Shown: piece by piece, positions 10,256-21,681 of the stretch
Layout of the letters: each line of letters begins with the position of its first letter
How positions within the stretch are numbered: position 1 is the stretch's first letter
From: Oxytricha trifallax
Taxonomy: Eukaryota; Ciliophora; Spirotrichea; Sporadotrichida; Oxytrichidae
Direction of reading: 5' to 3'
Length of the DNA: 64,000 nucleotides
Assembly (NCBI GenBank): GCA_000711775.1
Contig: ARYC01002121.1
Location: 1 to 64,000 of the forward strand
Notes under the pieces: model-generated
The model's input: the letters and a program-made list of their open reading frames with translations, nothing else
What the model was told of the DNA's origin: nothing
Database searches by the model: none
Translations under genes and position numbers: made by a program

Positions 10256-12454
10256 CAAAACCCCTTAATTAGTTGTTTTAGTAATTTTAATTGTAAGCTG
10301 TAGTTTTGGATCTTATTGGGATTAGGGTTGTCTTATTAGGATTTGTACAGAAAACGCAATTTCTTGTGAGATTAATATGAAATAATAGAATATTAATTTA
10401 CTTAAATTATTTTAATTTTGTCTGCTTATCCTTGTTGTATCTCTAAAGTATATCGTTAATATGAAATCATGGATATTAAGTTTCTGGCACAATTATCTTT
10501 TTTATAGCTTAACAAAAATCATATTGCTTAATATTTTCTCTGTTGAATTTATTTATTATTTTTTTTCTCAATTTTATATCAAAGTAAGAAATACAATTCA
10601 AATAGGTCACTAGGATTATAGAACTTACGGTCCAAGCATCCCGTTATAAAGAGTATTTAATACATTATTCTAGAATTTTAAGAGTTCCTGCTGAACAAAA
10701 TACCTTACCTAACAAAGGTTGAATCTTTATCATATTGGCAATGATTACTATTTCTAAAAGATGAAGATTAAGAGTTAATATTTATATTTGAACATGCCCT
10801 TGATCATGGAGCTCTTTAACACCATAAATCATTTCTGTGAGTTAAATGCTAGGTTCTTATCTTCTCTTTTCTAAACCTCTCTAAGTATTATAAATACATT
10901 TGCAAACTAATTATGATACTGCTCGTTCTAAATGAATGTGGATTATATACCGAATAAGATTACTCATCTTAAGTCTACACAATTCTTAAAGTATATCCTC
11001 TAATGTGTAGAAAACTTTTTAAAAATATGAGTTTAAATTAAAGAAATACCGAATTACGAAAGATTTCTATCACAAATCTTATTTTAGGATTCTATAAAAG
11101 ACGAAGAGAAGGATTTTGTTTTCCTTCCTAATGAGGAAAAGTCTCTAAAAAGCTTCCAGAAAGGATTTAATTCATTGGCATTCTTAGTACATAAAGAGAG
11201 ATTTATCTTAAAGAAATCATTAATAAAGCTAAAAAAAGCTTTTATATTTATCCTGATGATTAAGAGAAGCAAGGCATACTAATAAGAAAGACCTGATTCA
11301 TGGAGCTTAAGAATCATCCTAATTTCTCAAGAAAGCTTTTATCTTTATTTTTGAAAATTATGATAGATAGAGAGAAAATCACAGACTATTCATTTAGTGA
11401 GAATGAAGTTTTATAAAGATGTCTAAGAGACACTTACATTTAGATATCCGTTTAATAGATTATTTTTTTCATTTTTATAATTCAGTAGAATTATATCCCA
11501 TTAAATTTTAGGCTATAGGAAACTGCATTAAAAAAATTTGATTGACTTTTCTTAAGCTCTTTTGCACTTTTTGTGAACATAGAGGTTGTAAAAATAACAG
11601 GAAGATGTCTAACTCTTTGTATTTATCTTATGGCTTTTATTAAAATTTAATGGACAATTTTCGCATTAGAGGTACGAATAAAAGAACTTTCTAATCCTAG
11701 ATCTTCTCTACTTACGTACAAAATTAATAGAGTAAAAACCTTTTTACCATTTTGTCATAGACTTCAATATTATCATATTTTATACCAGGACCTATCAAAT
11801 AATAAAGGCGATAAAGGTAAATAACTTCATTGCGAGTATAAACTTGATGATATTATCATTAAATTTCTGCATTTATTCATAAATATTGTTTAAATAATTA
11901 TTTACTATAAAATGGGACCGTAAATTAATTACTCTCTTATCTTAAATGCTAGGCTTTTTCTCCTAAAAATATTAGCAATGGTATATGGTATATAAAGGGA
12001 TGCACTTTTCAGAAAACTTTTTATAAAATATCAAAACTTGCTAGTCAAGAGGAAATTTGCTCTCAGTATTTTAAAATATTTGAGTCCAATAGGTAGTCAT
12101 TATGAACCTAAGATAAATTATTTTTCTAGCAGGATGTTTTCAAGAGCCTGAGTTATAATACTAAACAGCTAACATGCAATGATACCTTACAGTCGAAGCA
12201 CTCTTACACTATAGCTTTGCAATCGCACAATAATTCATCACTGGTTTGACTTAGTCTATATTAATACTTGTACCATACATAAGCTCAAGCAGTAAATCTA
12301 AATATTACTCATCATAAATGGACCCTAAATTTCGTTAATTTCTATTATTTTATTTTTTATATTGGCCTAATTTCTCTACTAACCCCAATAAGACCCCAAC
12401 TATACCCTACAAATCAAAGCACTTATAAACCTTACTAAGGGATTTTGGGGTTTT
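10256..12454 (-). mobile_element. TBE transposon D, deleted and degraded (about 2.2 kb)
   Basis: Begins CAAAACCCC at 10256 and ends ...GATTTTGGGGTTTT at 12454, with AAT on both sides (10253-10255 and 12455-12457). The left end has lost one telomere-like unit. Most of the 57-kDa gene is gone (traces near 10870-10930), a 22-kDa remnant lies at about 11050-11450, and transposase remnants at about 11470-12340, e.g. matching text around 12160-12310. The right TIR is much better preserved than the genes. Old insertion lying between HK1 and HK2. Confidence 0.88.
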
Positions 12455-12691
12455 AATATCAAGGTGATATCATAAGTAGAGCAAATTCAAGTTAGAAAGA
12501 TTTATCTTATTAAATTTTCTTTTTTTTTAAAAAAAGAAATTTATAATGTATATTTATGAAGTTAAATATTATCTAAGTTAATCAATTCTAAAGAAATTAC
12601 AGCGACGATATTGAATAAATTATTTAAAAGTTATTTCAATATAAATTTGACGAATAGTAATTATGAGAATATGTAAGATTTATTAGTAAAC

Positions 12692-15600
12692 ATGAGTTAA
12701 CCATATAAACAAGAATGGTTTTCTTTAAAATTCATCGATTAAGAACTAGAACGAGACTATTAGAAATAGTAGTATTATCACTAAATTAGCATTTAAGTTA
12801 ATTAAATTCAAAATCAAAATAATTTTAATTTGACAATAGACCAATTTGAAATTTATGATTATCTACTTATCAGAGCTCACAGTAATGATGCTAATATTCA
12901 TGATTTTTCAAATCTACAGATTTGTCGAATTGAAAGGAAAATACCCTAATATTCGTTGGGCTGGCTTGTCAATTGCACTTCTTTTTGCAGTTGCTTCAAT
13001 TTAATGTTTGTTATCTAGAAAAATATAATGGGCATCATTGAACATCGCTATTAAATTCGTGAAAAATAAATCTTTATTCTGAATATAAAATTTTGTCATT
13101 CTTATTTAAATACTTGAAATTTATCATATTTAGAGATAATATACAAACTTTAACCATGTTTATAGCCTTGGTCGAAAGTGGTGTATAAGGTTATGCAACT
13201 TTTGCTTAAGTAGATTTATTCGCTGTCTTAATTTTTATATTATTTTACAAATTAAATATAAATAAACGTAATTTAGTCTGTCTTAACTGGTTTAATTTCA
13301 ACTCTATCATTTATGAGCTACTGCTAGAAAAGACTATTTTTTGTATACTTGATATGTATGGTATATCTATTTTTAAGAACTTGGTTTTGGGTTAATGATA
13401 GGATGAGATTTTACAGATTAAATATTTAGTAATCATAAATTAAATTAAAGTGTTCATAAAATTTATTGCGTTTATGATTTCGAAACTGGTTAATATACAG
13501 AATAACTAATATTGAATAATTATAAAATTATAATACATTACAGATTTAATCTGTTTTTCCTTACTAGCTTCACCTTCATTTACATTTTCTCAAGGTAAAT
13601 AGTAATTAAAGAGAGGGAAAAATTTAAGAATAAATAAAATTAGAAATAGATGTTACAGATGTTTCAAAATTTAGTGACTACTCACCATGATGGAATTATC
13701 ATTAGCGAAATATATATTAATTCTTGTCATTAAATATATTGATTAAGGATTTTTTTAATCGAAGACCAAGACATTCTATTTTATAATGACCAGATAGGCA
13801 ATATCTCATTATATTTTTAATATAAAATATATTAATATCTTTGAAACAAAAAATCAAAGAGTCTCTCCTAATTAAGAAAACAGATAGAAAGATATTGTAA
13901 AATCTGAGAAATAGTAAAAAGTTAAGGAATCGCTTATAAACTCAAAATTTAAAAATGATAAGAATAATATATCCACAAAGGAATCAGAAAATGGGTAATT
14001 TACGATGATTCCTTATGAAAATATTTGGGAATATATATCGACTCATTCTAGAAATTACTTTAAAGTATCACACAATGTAGGTCTACTTACTGCCAATTTC
14101 TTATATGTTATAAATATAAAAGAAATTATTTTCAATTAATTTAAGCAATAATACTCAATTGTTCCGACCGAGATCGGTACCCCCCCTACCACACATCTGA
14201 AAATACCAACTCCACACCAGTACCCACCCAACCCCCATTACACCCCCCATATTATCCACTATTTTATTTGAAACTTTAATCCGCGCAGTCAGAATAAATT
14301 TCTTTCTTGACATCTCATTATTATTAAGTGAAAATATTTTATAAATATCATAAATTTTTATAAAATTTGTACTTTGCTTATTAACAAATAATAAAATATT
14401 AGTTATTTTTTTATTATTTTTCAACTTCCGTCAACATAACAACAATGAATTATTTATTTTCTATTTTTCAACGTTACTCATCATTTTTTGAATATATACT
14501 CTAATGTAAAAATATTATTTTATGATTTGCTCATTAATAATCTTAATAAAATACAAAATATTGGGAAATTTATTTTTTTAAATCCAAAATAACTGCATTG
14601 CATTAAATAATCGTAAATTTAATTAGATCTGTAAAACAAATAAGGGAAAAATAAAGAAGTCTTAATGTATGCTCATAACAATAATTTAAAATGTATTTTA
14701 AATTTGCAAAATGTCATTTTAATTTATTTTGATTTTTTTACAAATCATTTCAACTCTTATGAAGCATATATATGACTCTGGTTTGAGCATTAGTGAATTT
14801 AATTATCAAATTTTTAAGTTTTTAGAGTAATTTGCTGTAATTATTCTACTAGCAGACTTAACATACTAAATTTATTTAGGATTACAAAATCTTGAATTTA
14901 TCCTGCTAATATTTTTCATAAAATTTGATGCTGTTTATTCAATAACTTATTAGTAAAAAAGCATTCTTACTAATAAAGATTGAGAGCAATTATCTATTTG
15001 TTCAAGGAAGGATTTGTTAATTGTTTATAAATTGTTTATCCATTTTGAATTTAATTTGATAATTTATTAGTATATTTTGTTTATTTATGAATTCCTACAA
15101 TATTTATATTTCAAAGTTTTATGATCGATCAAAATTTTATTATTGTAGAAATACATTTGAATTTGGAAAATTAATTATAATTAAATTAATAATGAATCAA
15201 AATCGTGGCAGTTAAAGTTGGCCAATTTAAACGATCTTGGGCTCATTCGATAGAGAATTCAAAATTAGCTGGACTTTACTATTGGCGGTACTATTTTATC
15301 GCATCCCTGGAGCGAGATAACTTGACTTTAATGTGAGGGTATAATTTAATGAATTTAGATGAGTTTAATTAAAGTCAAGTTATCTCGCTCCAGGGATGCG
15401 ATAAAATAGTACCGCCAATAATAAAGTCCAGCTAATTTTGAATTCTCTATCGAATGAGCCCAAGATCGTTTAAATTGGCCAACTTTAACTGCCACGATTT
15501 TGATTCATTATTAATTTAATTATAATTAATTTTCCAAATTCAAATGTATTTATACAATATTATAGCTATTTCTCAAGTATTTTTTATGTAAAATCTATAT

Positions 15601-18600
15601 CTTTTTAAATAATCTCAATTCACCTTATCTTAAACGAATTATAAGAAATTATCATTCATAAAAGTTATTAGAACACAAATTCTTTCACCTTAATAAAGAT
15701 TAAAAAAATTTTACAATGCTACATTAAAAATTGTATGAAAACTGAGTTTAGCAAGATTATTATTACTTATCTCTTTACGAATTTTTAAAAGGGTAGTTTA
15801 AGAAATTATATTAATTACTCTTTTTGTAAAATCAGATATTAATTTTTAATTTTTTAAGGTATATCATATTAGGCAAAAATTATAAGTAAAAAGTAATAAA
15901 TATATTTTATTTATCAATTCAATAAATTTATTATAAATAACAATTGAACGTTTCTTTCATGTTATTATTTTCATTTATAATTTCTAAATTAAAAATAACA
16001 TATAAATTAGATTAGGCAATTGTAAAATGAAACATGACAACTTCTTTGTTTAGTAAAATTAAATTTGTTTCGAATAACTTATATAAAAGATAATTTCTTA
16101 TTATTGGTTATGGAAAAGTTGAATTGAGATTATTAAAAGCTTATAAACTTTATATTAAAATACTTAAGAAATAACTTTATTGATAAAATTATGATTATAA
16201 ATGAGCAAATCATAAAATAATATTTTTCCATAGGAGTATAAGTTCAAAAACTGATGAGGGATAATTTAAAATAATAAAAAAATAATTAATATTTTATTAT
16301 GTGTTAATAAGCAAAGTACAAATTTTGGGGTACTGACGTCCATTCCTCACCGACGACGTCCATTCCTCACCGGTGACGTCCATTCCTCACCGGTGACGCC
16401 CATTCCTCACTGACGACGTCCATTCCTCACCAGTGACGTCCATTCCTCACCGGTGACGTCCGTTCCTCACCGGTGACGTCCGTTCCTCACCATTATTAAT
16501 ATATTTAAAAAAATGTCGTATACACTCAATTAAGATGTAAGATTATTAGATTTAAAATTTACCAAATGGAATTTAGCTGCGAATATATTTTCACAAAAAT
16601 TATTTCAGAAATTATTAAAACTGCTCTATCAAACTAGAATTCAAAATTATTACTAAATCAAATATTATATAAGCTAATTATCACATTTTATTTCTGTTAA
16701 AAAATACCATTTTATTTTTTAACATTTGCTTATTACATCTCTGGGGATGTTTAAGACCAGGATCTTTAATTTCGTTATTAAAGTAAAAAAAAAATATTTA
16801 TTTTTTACACCTCAAAACTCTAAGTGACTCTTTATAAATCTTTTGGGGGGTTGTTACCTTACTTCATCAAAAGTTTATTACCCAATAAAATCTTTAAGTT
16901 TAATCAATTTATGGGAATCTTAATAACTTTTATGATAAAATTTTACTTTTCATAACATTTTTAATTCTTTTAGCTTGATATGATTCTTTATTATCATCCT
17001 TATTACATTGATAAAAATAGTTACCAATGTTTAATGAAACTAGGGATAGTTGAAACTATCAAAACTATATTTTTATATTATTCTTAATATATCTGGAGGA
17101 AGTAGCGATTTATATTTGCTTCTTATAATTTTTGGCAATTAGAATTTATTTTTAAACTTTTGAGGGGACTCCCCCAATCTATGTGGTTACTAATAAAGCA
17201 AATGAACTTTACAATATTATTATTTAAGATTATTTATAACTTTACTCCAATAAACACTCATTGAACAAGATAGTATTAATTTCTTTCATTCTTAATTTTG
17301 CATATTAAAATGTATCATAAAGATATTTGTGTTTTTTGTTTTTTTTATTTGCAAAGCTCTTAATTTAAAGTTTAAATAATTGACAAATATTTAAACTTTA
17401 AATCATATTTAAGTTTTTCATTTAAAACATTAAAAATTTATTTAATTTACCTATTTATAATGACAACTAGACTCTAAATAAAAATATATGAATACAATGA
17501 AATTCTCGGCTTAAAGCATGTTATTAAGAAGAATTATGATTGCTATTTATAATATTAATTATGTTTTTGGAAAATTATGTTAGAATTGATCAATACCATT
17601 CATTATAGAGTATTTTATACATTTTTTAAAAATATATTAATAATGGTGAGGAACGGACGTCACCGGTGAGGAATGGACGTCACCGGTGAGGAATGGACGT
17701 CGTCGGTGAGGAATGGACGTCAATACCCAAATTTTGTAAAAATTTATGATATTTTATATAATATTTTCACTTAATGATAGCAAGATGTAAAGAAAGAAAT
17801 TTATTCAGACTGCGCGGATTAAAGTTTCAAATAAAATAGGGGATAATATGGGGGGGGTACTGGGGGTTGGGTGGGTACGGGTGTGGAGTTGGTATTTTCA
17901 GATGTGTGGTAGGGGTACGGAGGGTTACAAGTCTCTGTCGGAACACTCAATAGTAAGAAGATCTTTAACTTTTTATTAATTATTTCATTCTATTTTTATC
18001 CTAATCAAAGAGTTGAAGGAGCATATTTCACCTATATTAATAATTAGGCAAACGAAATTAAAAAGAAGAAACTTTAGGTTTTCACAAGTTACATTAAATC
18101 TGGACCTAAAAATTATGTTCTTACTACAATTAGGGATATGTCTTTTTGGCTGGAATATTATATAAATACATCACTTATTTTTAATAAATAAAAATTAAAA
18201 ATATTAGAAAGAAAAGAACATGTCAAGTATGAAGACTATAGCATTTGCCTCAGCTGCGCATGAATTTAGAAATCCTCTAAATGCCATAATGTCTTCATTA
18301 GAATTGTTGGAATAATATGTGTAAGATGAGAGAGCTGAAAAATTTATGAAAACAGCAAAAATTTCATCAAATCTAATGCTTTAGGAATATTATTATTGCA
18401 TACGATTTTATTTTTTGTATTATCCCCAAAAAGAAATTCTACAGTTAATAAAAAAAATTTAATGCTCTACTTAATGAACGATATTCTTGATTTTTCCTAA
18501 ATTGAAGCAAAAAACTTCATTCTAAACATATAGTAGATAAGAATTTAAGATTGCTTAGAGGAGATCGTCAATATTTTAGAATTCAAAGCCTAAACTAAAA

Positions 18601-20868
18601 ATATAGATCTTAGCTACGAAGTTAAGGGCTAAAATGTCCCTTTAGATATATTTACTGATTTAAATAGATTGAAACAAATTCTGATTAATTTAGTATCAAA
18701 CGGAATTAAATATACTTTGGAAGGTTATGTCAAGATAATTGTTAAGTTTGACAAAGAGACCAACCTTGTTTAGTTCAATGTTAATAATTTTTATTTGGTT
18801 TAACTGTGCTGTGTCTTTAAATTAAATTTATTACTTCTCTTAATGTAAAAGACACTGGAGTAGGAATAAGCATAGATTAACATTCAAAACTCTTCTCAGC
18901 ATTTACCAAAATCATGAAAAATAGAAATTTAAATCGATAAGGCTGTGGGCTTGGTTTATAGGTCAGTAAAAATTTAGCAAATGCAATGGGTGGCAATATA
19001 TAATTCAAATCACAAGTCGGGAAAGGGTCACTCTTCGTATTATTACTTCCTTATTACAAAACAAAAGAAGAGCTTTATCATTCTCTTTAGATATAATTAT
19101 ATATAAAATTACTAATAAATCTTCAATAAACATAGGATTTTGTTTGGTAAGCATCAACTAATAAACCTATTAGTTATATAATTCCATTTCAGCTACGTTT
19201 TTTTAAACAAACATTAAAATTTGTCAAATGAATACTAAAAGAATTTGTAGTATTATTTGTATAACCCTAATTTTTAAGTATATAAAAATATTTAATTTTT
19301 TAGATGCAAAATGGTCATTGCTAGAATTTATTTTTTTATTTTATATAAAGAGTTACTTGCCATCAAAAGTCGAAGAAGAAAATAAGTTTCATAGAAAATC
19401 TAAAGATGATTATTAGTCACAATTAAGTTCTATCAACTTTTAAATATAAGTATAACATATTTGCTTTATATATATATATATATATTTTATATTAGGCAAC
19501 TAAGAAAGTATTGATTTTGAGTGCAACGAAGAAACAGAGAATAATTTCTAAACAACTTAATACTTGCATTAGAACTTTGACTAATATCTTTAAAAAATGC
19601 CCAGTATGAAATATTGAAAAAAATATTTTTACAGCTAAAACTGCTTAAAAAATAATTATTTCATGCTTTAATCATAGTAAGGCAATGAATCATTACTCTT
19701 TAAGGTTTAGATTTATAGTATTTCTTAAATAAATTAAGTTATTTTCTTAATCATTCAGACAAGTAGGATTCAGCCAGTAGTTATGCTTTCAAATCTTTTA
19801 ATTTACTATCATGATTTTAAAACCATTGCATAACTCTAAACACATTGGTTTATATAATTTTTATATGCACCATTGAAAAATTATTGAGACTTGAAATAAG
19901 TTAATTAATGTTTGCATAAGCTTACCTAAAATATATTTGCTAAATTAAGATTCATAATAATTGTTGCTAGAGAATTTGCCAAAACAATTTTATTTAAATA
20001 ATAATTTATAAATTTCCTATTAAAATAGACAAAAATTATTTATTTATTTTTAATGAAAGACATTTAATCAAATTATCCAAATTTTTAATTCGACAATAAC
20101 TCTCAAGGCTAAATATAATTGAAATCAACCAATTAGTCAAATCAAAAATTATAAAATACAAAAAGATTTTCAAACAGAAATGAGATTTTATAAGTAACCC
20201 TAAATCAATTTTAAGATGTAGAAAATATAGATTTAGAATAATAGAGAAATTCTATACCCTCTGTATAAATAAATCAATTTTCATAAAATTCGAATGAGTG
20301 TTAATGCCCCAAAATATTAATAGTTGACGACGAACCCTTTAATTTAATAGCTCTTGAGGGGCTTTTAGAGCAGTAAGGCATTACTAAAGTTGAAAAAGCA
20401 TTTAATGGAAAAGAGGGTTATGAGAAATATATTAGAATAAAACGAAATTTAAATGGTTTATGCAAAGCCAAAAATCACGAATAAAATTGTTTATAAATGG
20501 TCTTTAGTGATTACAATATGCCATTGATGAATGGGCATTAAATGGTCAATGCAATTACTTTAATTTCAATAAATTACAGTAAGTCATGCTATTTTTTGAA
20601 TTTAAATTAAGGGAGATAAAGCTAATCATCATTAAACAGCCTTTATTCTAATCACTGGTGATATATTTTCAGGATAATTGAGCATACAATTGAATGAAGC
20701 TTTTGATTTTCATTAATTAGTTAGTTAGTGACAAGGGTTTAATAAATATAATTAACTCATACCTTTGAATAATTAATAATTTTTAATTATATAATTGATT
20801 GCTAAATAACAAAGCCAATAAGCAGTACCAAAATTAGAGAACTTATTAATAGATATATAAACAGTTGA
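12692..20868 (+). CDS. hybrid histidine kinase HK2 (TM sensor, PAS, HisKA, HATPase, receiver)
   Basis: Membrane two-component sensor kinase. Start ATG 12692 (MSQPYKQEWFSLKFIDQELE). Hydrophobic blocks follow (WAGLSIALLFAVASI near 12960; LTMFIALVESGVQG near 13150), then a PAS-like part (FQNLVTTHHDGIIISE at 13670; ILFYNDQIGNI near 13770). After the 14160-17945 element come the H-box SAAHEFRNPLNAI (18250), N-box NLVSNGIKYT, D-box KDTGVGIS and G-box GCGLGLQVS (to about 19090). The receiver at 20295-20868 has VDDEP, FSDYNMPLMNG, LITGD and ITKPI. IESs with pointers TAATGCT, AATGT and GATT join the frame exactly. Near 20570 HK2 has one base more than HK1, unexplained. Stop TGA 20866-20868. The kinase core has no in-frame TGA once IESs are removed, so it is probably functional in the macronucleus. 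Confidence 0.85.
15142..15558. mobile_element. palindromic foldback element, GTGGCAGTTAAAGTTGGCC family
   Basis: Arms of about 185 bp are almost perfectly inverted, centred near 15340, from TTGTAGAAATACATTTGAA to its complement. Inner arm holds GGCGGTACTATTTTATCGC. Non-coding. Nested in the 14160-17945 element. Confidence 0.88.
16335..16490 (+). repeat. left minisatellite arm, eight 20-bp units
   Basis: Unit GACGTCCATTCCTCACCGGT with minor variants (CCATT/CCGTT, CCGGT/CCGAC/TGAC). Confidence 0.95.
17646..17721 (-). repeat. right minisatellite arm, four inverted 20-bp units
   Basis: Unit GTGAGGAATGGACGTCACCG, the complement of the left arm unit. The inner unit carries the ACGG variant, as the innermost left units do, so the arms are mirror copies. 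Confidence 0.95.
18381..18466. other. 86-bp IES in HK2, pointer TAATGCT
   Basis: TAATGCT at 18374-18380 and 18460-18466. Removal joins ISSNLML to YLMNDILDFSQIEA, the expected HisKA-to-HATPase text. Confidence 0.9.
18782..18846. other. 65-bp IES in HK2, pointer AATGT
   Basis: AATGT at 18777-18781 and 18842-18846. Removal joins LVQFNV to KDTGVGISID, rebuilding the D-box. Confidence 0.9.
20709..20800. other. 92-bp IES in HK2, pointer GATT
   Basis: GATT at 20705-20708 and 20797-20800. Removal gives EAFDCQITKPISS, matching HK1. Confidence 0.85.
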
Positions 20869-21681
20869 AAGTTTTTGAATTAATTAATTCAAACAAATTA
20901 TTTCCTTAAAAATATATAATTAATAGTTTATATCTATATTTATATTAGATTTAATATAAATAGACAAAAATTGAATTTATGAATAATTAAATAAATTGAG
21001 AAATCATCAATTTTAAATATAACTTGATTATTGTAAGAAAAAAAATCTTTAATTTATAATTTATCGAAATTAAAGAAGAAAATAATAAATGAATTAAGCT
21101 TTTTCATTTAATATCTTTTTTAATTTAAAAATATCTTAACAAGAGAGAAAAAAAATCAAATTTTTCTTAATTAATATAAATTGTGAACATCTACTCACAT
21201 ATTAATAATGGAAATTTAAAAAATAAAAAATAATTATATTAAAATCAAATAATTCAAGTTAATTGTGGTTCAAGTCAGTAGAAATTTATCGTTCTTAATT
21301 ATGAAAAAGAATTATATATCAATTCTACTTTATTATTGCAGTTATATAACATTATAACAACTTAATATATTAGTCTAAATCAAATAAATAATTAAGTTGA
21401 AATATTTACCAGAAAAATATAATTTGTATTTAAAAAATTCATAATTTATATTGAAATTTTATTTTTCTAATAATGTAGGCAAATTTCCACTTTAAATTTT
21501 CGATATTAACTTAAATCTGGAATAATGATTGTGAAGATATCTTGAAATAAGACATAGAAAAAATTGCATTAAATGAATCTTTACAAGATTATCAAAATAG
21601 GCCTATAAAAGGTTTTCCTATTCAAAAATAATTAATTTAATTTTAACAATTAATCTATAAATTTTCCCAAATACAAATCTA
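20869..21681. other. AT-rich intergenic stretch, no feature seen
   Basis: Very AT-rich with homopolymer runs, between HK2 and the dsRBD gene. Nothing recognisable. Confidence 0.5.

Larger units (their letters stand above)
16328..17728. mobile_element. 1.4-kb foldback element with minisatellite arms and 8-bp target duplication
   Basis: AAATTTTG is duplicated at 16320-16327 and 17729-17736. Element starts GGGTACTGACGTCC and ends GGACGTCAATACCC. Its terminal arms are tandem 20-bp repeats, inverted with respect to each other (8 units left, 4 right), then a shared CATTATTAATATATTT. The middle is AT-rich without a recognisable gene. An 8-bp duplication fits hAT- or P-like transposases (family knowledge), but none is encoded here. 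It interrupts the inner arm of the 14160-17945 element. Confidence 0.88.
14160..17945. mobile_element. 3.8-kb foldback element (TGTTCCG ends, 6-bp target duplication) with nested elements
   Basis: Left TIR TGTTCCGACCGAGATCGG from 14160, right end GTCGGAACA at 17945. CTCAAT is duplicated at 14154-14159 and 17946-17951. About 130 bp of outer TIR is near identical (CTACCACACATCTGAAAATA and so on). Inner arms pair 14360-14560 with 16190-16327. Two younger foldbacks sit inside: 15142-15558 and 16328-17728. It lies within HK2 between the PAS and HisKA coding blocks, hence within an IES or an intron. No transposase seen. Confidence 0.85.

Noticed and set aside
16335-16490. CRISPR-like direct repeats
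   Set aside because: Units are contiguous 20-mers without spacers and are mirrored at 17646-17721, so they are foldback-element arms.
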